Below are positions 42,945 through 47,699 of a DNA stretch of 47,699 nucleotides, in pieces. Origin of the DNA: Segatella hominis (GTDB taxonomy: Bacteria > Bacteroidota > Bacteroidia > Bacteroidales > Bacteroidaceae); assembly GCF_004535825.1 (NCBI RefSeq), contig NZ_SGVY01000029.1, positions 1-47,699 on the forward strand, written 5' to 3'. The notes beneath the pieces are model-generated. The model was given only the letters and a program-made list of their open reading frames with translations. It had not been told where the DNA came from and searched no databases. How positions within the stretch are numbered: position 1 is the first letter of the stretch; each line of letters opens with the position of its first letter. A program made the translations under genes and the position numbers.

Positions 42945-44696
42945 ATGGCTAATAACGCAGAATTAATCAAGCAGTGTGAAGAAAGAGCACAGCAGTGGCT
43001 CACTCCCGCTTTTGATGAAGAAACACGTAATGAAGTAAAGGCAATGCTCGAGGCTGAAGACAAATCAGCTCTTGTAGATGCTTTCTATCAGAACTTGGAG
43101 TTTGGTACAGGTGGTTTGCGCGGTATCATGGGCGCAGGAACCAACCGTATGAACAAGTATATTGTAGGTATGGCTACTCAAGGCTTTGCCAACTACATCC
43201 TCAAGGCTTTCCCAGGTGAGGAGAACCTCTCTGTAGTGGTAGGTCACGACTGCCGTAACAATTCTCGTCTCTTTGCAGAGACTGTTGCAGCTATCTTCTC
43301 TGCCAACGGTATCAAGGCTTATCTCTTTGAAAGCCTCCGTCCTACACCAGAGATTTCTTTCGCTATCCGCGAGCTCGGTGCTAAGGCTGGTGTGAACGTA
43401 ACTGCTTCTCACAATCCTAAGGAGTACAATGGTTACAAAGCTTACTGGAGTGATGGTGCTCAGGTTTTGGCTCCACATGATACGGGTATCATTGAGGAGG
43501 TGAACAAGGTTACTATCGATCAGGTGAAGTTTGAGGCTAACTGGGATTTGATTAAGATTATCGGTGGTGAGATGGATTATGACTATATGACTGCTGTTCA
43601 TTCTGCCATGATCGACCAGGATGTCATCAATCGTCAGAAGGACCTCGACATTGTTTACTCAGCTATGCATGGTACTGGTCGTGTCATCGTTCCTCTCTGC
43701 TTGCGTTCATGGGGCTTCCAGAATATCAATGTAGTTCCTGAGCAGATGGTTGTAGATGGCAATTTCCCAACCGTTGTTTCTCCTAACCCAGAAAATGCTG
43801 AGGCTATGACCCTTGGTATGAAGCTCGGTACTAAGTTGAATGCTGACCTCGTAGTAGCTACCGACCCAGATGCTGACCGTCTTGCTATCGTTTGCCGCGA
43901 TGACAAGGGCGAATGGATGATCATCAATGGTAACCAGACCGCCATGATGTTCTGCTACTATATCATTGAGAACAAGAAGAAGTTGGGCAAGTTGAAGCCA
44001 ACAGACTTCCTCGTGAAGACCATCGTTACAACAGAGGTAATTGCTGAGATTGCTAAGAAGAACAACGTAGAGTTGCGTGACTGCTACACTGGTTTCAAGT
44101 GGATTGCACGCGAGATTGCTATCTCTGAGGGCAAGCAGCAGTATATCGGTGGTGGTGAGGAGAGTTTCGGTTTCTTGCCATACGATAAGGTACGTGATAA
44201 GGATGCTCCTGCTTCTATCTGCCTCATTTGCGAAATCGCTGCTTGGGCTAAGGATCAGGGCAAGACTCTCTACGATCTCTTGATGCAGATCTATGCAGAG
44301 TATGGTTTCAGCAAGGAATTCACTGTAAACGTAGTTCGTCCTGGTAAAACGGGTGCTGATGAAATCAAGCAGATGATGACTGATTTCCGTGCTAACCCTC
44401 CACAGGAGTTGGGTGGCAGCAAGATAGTAACTTGGAAGGACTACCAGAGCTTGGAGGCTAAGCATGCTGATGGCAGTGTAGAGAAACTTGACATGCCAAC
44501 AACAAGCAATGTACTCCAGTGGTTCTGTGATGATAACACCAAGGTGAGTGTTCGCCCTTCTGGTACAGAGCCTAAGATTAAGTTCTATATCGAGGTAAAG
44601 GATCCTTCATTCAAGTGCGCAGGTTGCTATAACCGTTGTACAGCAGCTGCTATGGAGAAGATCGAGGCTATCAAGAAGAGCTTGAACTTGGATTAA
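42945..44696 (+). CDS. Phosphoglucomutase/phosphomannomutase
   Basis: This alpha-D-phosphohexomutase interconverts hexose 1- and 6-phosphates. The 583 residues contain the phosphoserine loop TASHNPKEYNGYKAYW (Ser155), the metal loop ATDPDADRLAI, the sugar-binding GGGEESFGF and the phosphate-binding C-terminal SVRPSGTEPKIKFY. This layout is the longer PgcA-like type used for glucose 1-phosphate. Codon choice is strongly biased, suggesting high expression. It supplies precursors for glycogen and polysaccharides, which fits the export gene downstream, though that is on the other strand and not in an operon with it. Confidence 0.93.
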   Translation: MANNAELIKQCEERAQQWLTPAFDEETRNEVKAMLEAEDKSALVDAFYQNLEFGTGGLRGIMGAGTNRMNKYIVGMATQGFANYILKAFPGEENLSVVVGHDCRNNSRLFAETVAAIFSANGIKAYLFESLRPTPEISFAIRELGAKAGVNVTASHNPKEYNGYKAYWSDGAQVLAPHDTGIIEEVNKVTIDQVKFEANWDLIKIIGGEMDYDYMTAVHSAMIDQDVINRQKDLDIVYSAMHGTGRVIVPLCLRSWGFQNINVVPEQMVVDGNFPTVVSPNPENAEAMTLGMKLGTKLNADLVVATDPDADRLAIVCRDDKGEWMIINGNQTAMMFCYYIIENKKKLGKLKPTDFLVKTIVTTEVIAEIAKKNNVELRDCYTGFKWIAREIAISEGKQQYIGGGEESFGFLPYDKVRDKDAPASICLICEIAAWAKDQGKTLYDLLMQIYAEYGFSKEFTVNVVRPGKTGADEIKQMMTDFRANPPQELGGSKIVTWKDYQSLEAKHADGSVEKLDMPTTSNVLQWFCDDNTKVSVRPSGTEPKIKFYIEVKDPSFKCAGCYNRCTAAAMEKIEAIKKSLNLD

Positions 44697-44717
44697 TTAG
44701 TAGATTTTTATATTTCC

Positions 44718-44748
44718 GGCGAGAGGTCTCCTGACTTCTCGCCTTTTT
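44718..44748 (+). terminator. Terminator of the phosphohexomutase gene
   Basis: GGCGAGA (44718-44724) pairs with TCTCGCC (44737-44743), followed by five T. Confidence 0.88.
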
Positions 44749-44804
44749 ATTGCTCTTTGCAAAATGATTTTGCAGAATAAGATTCATACATAATTATAAA
44801 AAAG

Positions 44805-44839
44805 AAACTCCCCAGATTCCTGACGAATCTGGGGAGTTT
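44805..44839 (-). terminator. Terminator downstream of the polysaccharide export gene
   Basis: AAACTCCCCAGATTC (44805-44819) is an exact 15-base complement of GAATCTGGGGAGTTT (44825-44839). T-rich sequence follows on the minus strand (complement of AAAAAAG). It works in both directions. Confidence 0.88.
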
Positions 44840-44917
44840 TATTAAATATAAATTAAATAATTTCAAACAAATAAGCGGTGCTATTTTTCAATAGATGGTG
44901 TTATTTGCATTGGAATA

Positions 44918-47515
44918 TTACTTGCTCAAATTAGCAATTGTGGCAATCATGGCTGCGATGCTCGACATACTTGTACCGAGGCTCATCGTTTCTGCAATAC
45001 TCATCTTGCGCTTCAACTTGGCAGGAACAACAATTTCGCAACCAGGTTGAACTTTAGCACCATGGCCAACCTTGGCAACCTTACCATTCATATAGATGAT
45101 GTACGACTTACTCTTGATGGCATCAGAAGCAAAACCGCCAGCCTGGTCTATGTAGTAGCTTGCTCGTTTGCCCTTTTCATAGGCAACAGTATTGGCATAC
45201 ATTACAGCACCATTGATTTTTACGGTTCCTGTATATTGTGGAACGACCAGTCGGTCTCCTTCACGCAGTACCAGGTCATCATCGCAACCAGGATTCTTGA
45301 GCGCAGCAGCCAGGTCGATTCCTACAGGATATTCATCTGGAACATTGAATTTCTCCAATTCTGCATTCTTGGCTCCTTCAGCAACCTGTTGGAGATTGCC
45401 GCTGTTACTGCTTGCTGCCAACTGGAGGAGATTCTTCTGCTGTTGCTCACGCTGCATCTTCAGAACCGCTTCCATACGGGCTTTCTCTGCACTGTTGGCT
45501 CTACGAATCAAGCGAGCTCCCTTGATATATGCCTCATTGGTAGCTCCACCTGCCTTGTAGAACAGGTCGCTGATGCGGGAATTACGCTTGGTGAGTGTGT
45601 AAGCACCAGCAAACATAACCTCACCCTCGATGCTCACATTTTCCTGTTCGTTGTATGCAGGACTCTTGCGGATGGAAACTTCGTCGAAAGGCATCAGAAC
45701 AAAGCCAGGAGTTCCATCAATGACAAAACCGTCCTTCAGGGAGAGGGTGAATGTCTGGGCAATCAAACTGTCTGGTTGCAATGCCTTGGCATCAGAAACA
45801 CGGCGGCTTACGTTGACATTCACGGTGGATGCCTTGTCGGTCAGACCACCAGCCTGAAGAACGAAGTCTTCAATGGTTTCATTATCGGCATATTTGTAGG
45901 TTCCTGGATACTGTACCTCGCCGCGGATTGTGATGGTTCGCTCTATCAGTTTATCCTGTCGGGTAGGGATGAAGAGCACATCATTTTCCTTCAAAGGAAT
46001 ATCTGCCACCTTTCCGCTCATGATACCTGCGATATCCATACTGATAACTTCCAATGTACGGTCTGGTTTCATTCTGTGCATGACCGCTCTATTGGTGAAT
46101 GCATCTTCAGTAAGACCCTCTGCATGTTCTACCAGAGAACGAACGCTGTTGATCTGTTCGCCGATATTGTACATACCAGGACGGAATACAGCACCCTTTA
46201 TTTCTACCGTATTGGCATATCTTGGCAAGATGGAGTCAACGCTTACAGAATCGCCATCAGCAATGTGGAAACTGACAAAGTCGAATTCGTCAACATTGAA
46301 TACAGCATATTCTCTTCCTGTTTTTCTGTTCACACGTACCGATTTCTTATAAGCATCACCAGTGAAATTGCCGGCATACTTGAGCAGGGAATTGATGCTC
46401 TCGTTCTTTTTCATCTCATAGAACATCGGGCGTTTTACCTTACCCGTAATGTTGACCAGACAGTCGTATGGACCCACTACGATCACATCATTGTCTGCAA
46501 GTCGTACATTGCCTGTCAACTTACCATTGAGGATGTAGTCGTAGATATCAACTACAGTAACCAACCTGTTGTTTCTATATACCTTAATATTACGGAGTGT
46601 ACCCAGATCGTTGGTTCCTCCAGCCATGTAGAGGGCATGGAAAACGGTAGCGAAGGCTGAGAGGGTATAGGTTCCAGGAGCCTTTACCTCACCCATCACA
46701 TTGACCATAATGGTCTTGGTCTGGCCTACTGTCAACTTGATATGGCTGGAAGAATATCTGCTACCTAATGTACCGCGCAATCTTGCATTAGCCTGAGCAA
46801 CGGTGAGGCCGCTGACATTCACCGGACCATACCCCTCGATGGTAACAGTTCCATCTGGAGAAACAGTACTCTCGATGGTTTTCTGGGATGCACCATAGAT
46901 GTCGATGATGACAGCATCACCAGGACCCAAGCGATAGTTCTGTGGGGTTGCGATATTCATATTAGGCTCAAAGCTCAACTCCTTATTATTAAAGATGTCG
47001 CGACCGAAGACCTTCTTGCGATTGTACTTCTGTTCAGCCAGCAAATGGCGGAGCATCTGTGTAGAGTCAGGATAGATGCCATACATTTCATTCTGCATAT
47101 CCATGTACTCTTCATCATGATTGTCGTATGTATGATTATAGGAGTAGTCGCGCTGGCCTTTGATTCTATAGTTGCTATAGTTGCTGGCCTCTTTATCTGC
47201 CTCTTTCCCATAATCTTCACGGGTTTTACCATTGTTGGTACGTAGGCGCGAGCCGTTTGATGAGACTTTTCCTGTAGCGCTGGCAAGGCCGCCTTGTTTG
47301 GCTTCCTTTTCATAGCGAGTGCGTACACGTCGAATCTGTGAAATATCAACACCGCGTTGCATCAACTTGGTGACGATTTGTGCATTCGAGGTTCCAGAGC
47401 CGTGCTCCTTTACCACAAATTGCATCACTTGGTCGTCGGTCATGCTGGAAGATTGAGCCATGGCTACTGATGAGACCATGAAAAGCATGAGCGAAAAGAT
47501 GATTAATTTCTTCAT
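44918..47515 (-). CDS. SLBB-domain polysaccharide export protein (Wza-like)
   Basis: This 865-residue envelope protein should form or line the outer-membrane channel for capsule or exopolysaccharide. After a signal peptide (MKKLIIFSLMLFMVSSVAMA) comes a Gln/Asn/Tyr-rich region to about residue 190. A polysaccharide-export domain follows (YRLGPGDAVIIDIYGA, VSPDGTVTIEGYGPV). Several SLBB repeats come next, each opening with a segment like GEVKAPGTYTL, GKVKRPMFYEM, GAVFRPGMYNI, GEVQYPGTYKY, GEVMFAGAYTL or GAVMYANTVAY. It has no lipobox cysteine and is much longer than E. coli Wza (379 residues). Partner Wzc-like and transferase genes would be expected beyond the window edge or elsewhere. Confidence 0.9.
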   Translation of the reverse strand: MKKLIIFSLMLFMVSSVAMAQSSSMTDDQVMQFVVKEHGSGTSNAQIVTKLMQRGVDISQIRRVRTRYEKEAKQGGLASATGKVSSNGSRLRTNNGKTREDYGKEADKEASNYSNYRIKGQRDYSYNHTYDNHDEEYMDMQNEMYGIYPDSTQMLRHLLAEQKYNRKKVFGRDIFNNKELSFEPNMNIATPQNYRLGPGDAVIIDIYGASQKTIESTVSPDGTVTIEGYGPVNVSGLTVAQANARLRGTLGSRYSSSHIKLTVGQTKTIMVNVMGEVKAPGTYTLSAFATVFHALYMAGGTNDLGTLRNIKVYRNNRLVTVVDIYDYILNGKLTGNVRLADNDVIVVGPYDCLVNITGKVKRPMFYEMKKNESINSLLKYAGNFTGDAYKKSVRVNRKTGREYAVFNVDEFDFVSFHIADGDSVSVDSILPRYANTVEIKGAVFRPGMYNIGEQINSVRSLVEHAEGLTEDAFTNRAVMHRMKPDRTLEVISMDIAGIMSGKVADIPLKENDVLFIPTRQDKLIERTITIRGEVQYPGTYKYADNETIEDFVLQAGGLTDKASTVNVNVSRRVSDAKALQPDSLIAQTFTLSLKDGFVIDGTPGFVLMPFDEVSIRKSPAYNEQENVSIEGEVMFAGAYTLTKRNSRISDLFYKAGGATNEAYIKGARLIRRANSAEKARMEAVLKMQREQQQKNLLQLAASSNSGNLQQVAEGAKNAELEKFNVPDEYPVGIDLAAALKNPGCDDDLVLREGDRLVVPQYTGTVKINGAVMYANTVAYEKGKRASYYIDQAGGFASDAIKSKSYIIYMNGKVAKVGHGAKVQPGCEIVVPAKLKRKMSIAETMSLGTSMSSIAAMIATIANLSK

Positions 47516-47581
47516 TTCACTATTAATTTTGTTTTGTTTCTTTTATAATAACTCAAAAATTCGCAATTTGTTCCTTAATTC

Positions 47582-47679
47582 CGCAACACTATAGTTTAAC
47601 ATTATTTATAAGTGCCTGAGCAACAAAAAGTTGCCCAGGATTTTGCCATGTCAGAATTTTCACTTACCTTAGTGTTGCG
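47582..47679 (-). promoter_or_regulatory. Nested inverted repeats upstream of the export gene
   Basis: CGCAACACTA (47582-47591) is an exact complement of TAGTGTTGCG (47670-47679). Between them CCTG-A-GCAAC (47615-47624) pairs with GTTGC-C-CAGG (47630-47639). The outer and inner arms share GCAAC/GTTGC, so they can exchange partners. No TAnnTTTG was found on the minus strand in 47516-47699, so the promoter may lie beyond the window. Confidence 0.5.
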
Positions 47680-47699
47680 AAAAGAAGACAAGCAAAACT

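Noticed and set aside
45047-46660. 537-codon plus-strand frame inside the SLBB export gene
   Set aside because: Antisense shadow of a gene with intact repeats; no promoter, signal or motif.
1-47699. CRISPR arrays, tRNA or rRNA genes, intact insertion sequences
   Set aside because: I looked for regularly spaced repeats with unique spacers, cloverleaf-like runs and transposase motifs and found none; the tandem repeats at 4400-4510 have no spacers.

Overview
The window looks like a chromosomal piece of a gut Prevotella/Segatella (P. copri-like) member of the Bacteroidales. The evidence is the many promoters of Bacteroidota form (TTTG, about 20 bases, TAnnTTTG), a T9SS-type C-terminal sorting domain, DUF5020, DUF4491 and DUF1573 proteins, an OmpA porin, a fused DAHP synthase-chorismate mutase, and an ilvD-ilvB-ilvN-thioesterase-ilvC cluster. 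No rRNA, tRNA, intact transposon or CRISPR array was seen.

Bases 1-4888 are an AT-rich accessory region. It holds small unrecognised genes on the minus strand: a truncated secreted basic protein, a 208-residue secreted protein, and a short array of orphan cassettes separated by identical 20-base palindromes. The rest of it is gene remnants: the C-terminal end of a serine recombinase, the first 70 residues of a VirE_N-type primase/helicase, the first codons of an HU-like protein, and 16 codons of an N-acetylmuramoyl-L-alanine amidase. Two tandem repeat arrays (about 22 and 10 bases) and paired hairpins lie among them. I read this as a collapsed mobile element beside a cassette array.

Bases 4889-26958 are mostly housekeeping and biosynthesis. 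A DUF5020 outer-membrane protein and a TPR protein diverge from back-to-back promoters. Next is a Phe/Tyr operon: leader peptide, prephenate dehydratase, aminotransferase, DAHP synthase-chorismate mutase and prephenate dehydrogenase. Its leader shows classical attenuation: a 24-codon peptide with 9 Phe/Tyr codons, a strong terminator, and a segment in the peptide gene complementary to the terminator's left arm. A GltD-type oxidoreductase, a small secreted protein, ffh, folD, a GH51 arabinofuranosidase and an OmpA porin follow. The branched-chain amino acid genes ilvD, ilvB, ilvN, an acyl-ACP thioesterase and ilvC come next. ilvC has its own promoter and a 147-base leader with competing helices.

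Bases 27059-47699 carry DNA repair genes (recJ-recQ, uvrA), RNA modification genes (trmD, rlmH), peptidases (C1 family, M24 aminopeptidase P, secreted M6), a patatin-like lipase, an EFR1 flavodoxin-ferredoxin, DUF1573 and DUF4491 proteins, and a phosphoglucomutase/phosphomannomutase. At the right edge is a large SLBB polysaccharide-export protein, probably belonging to an exopolysaccharide or capsule locus. Its upstream region contains nested inverted repeats.

The observations most worth following are the pheA attenuator, the ilvC leader, the palindrome-separated cassettes with the decayed element, and the structured spacers before the GH51 and export genes.
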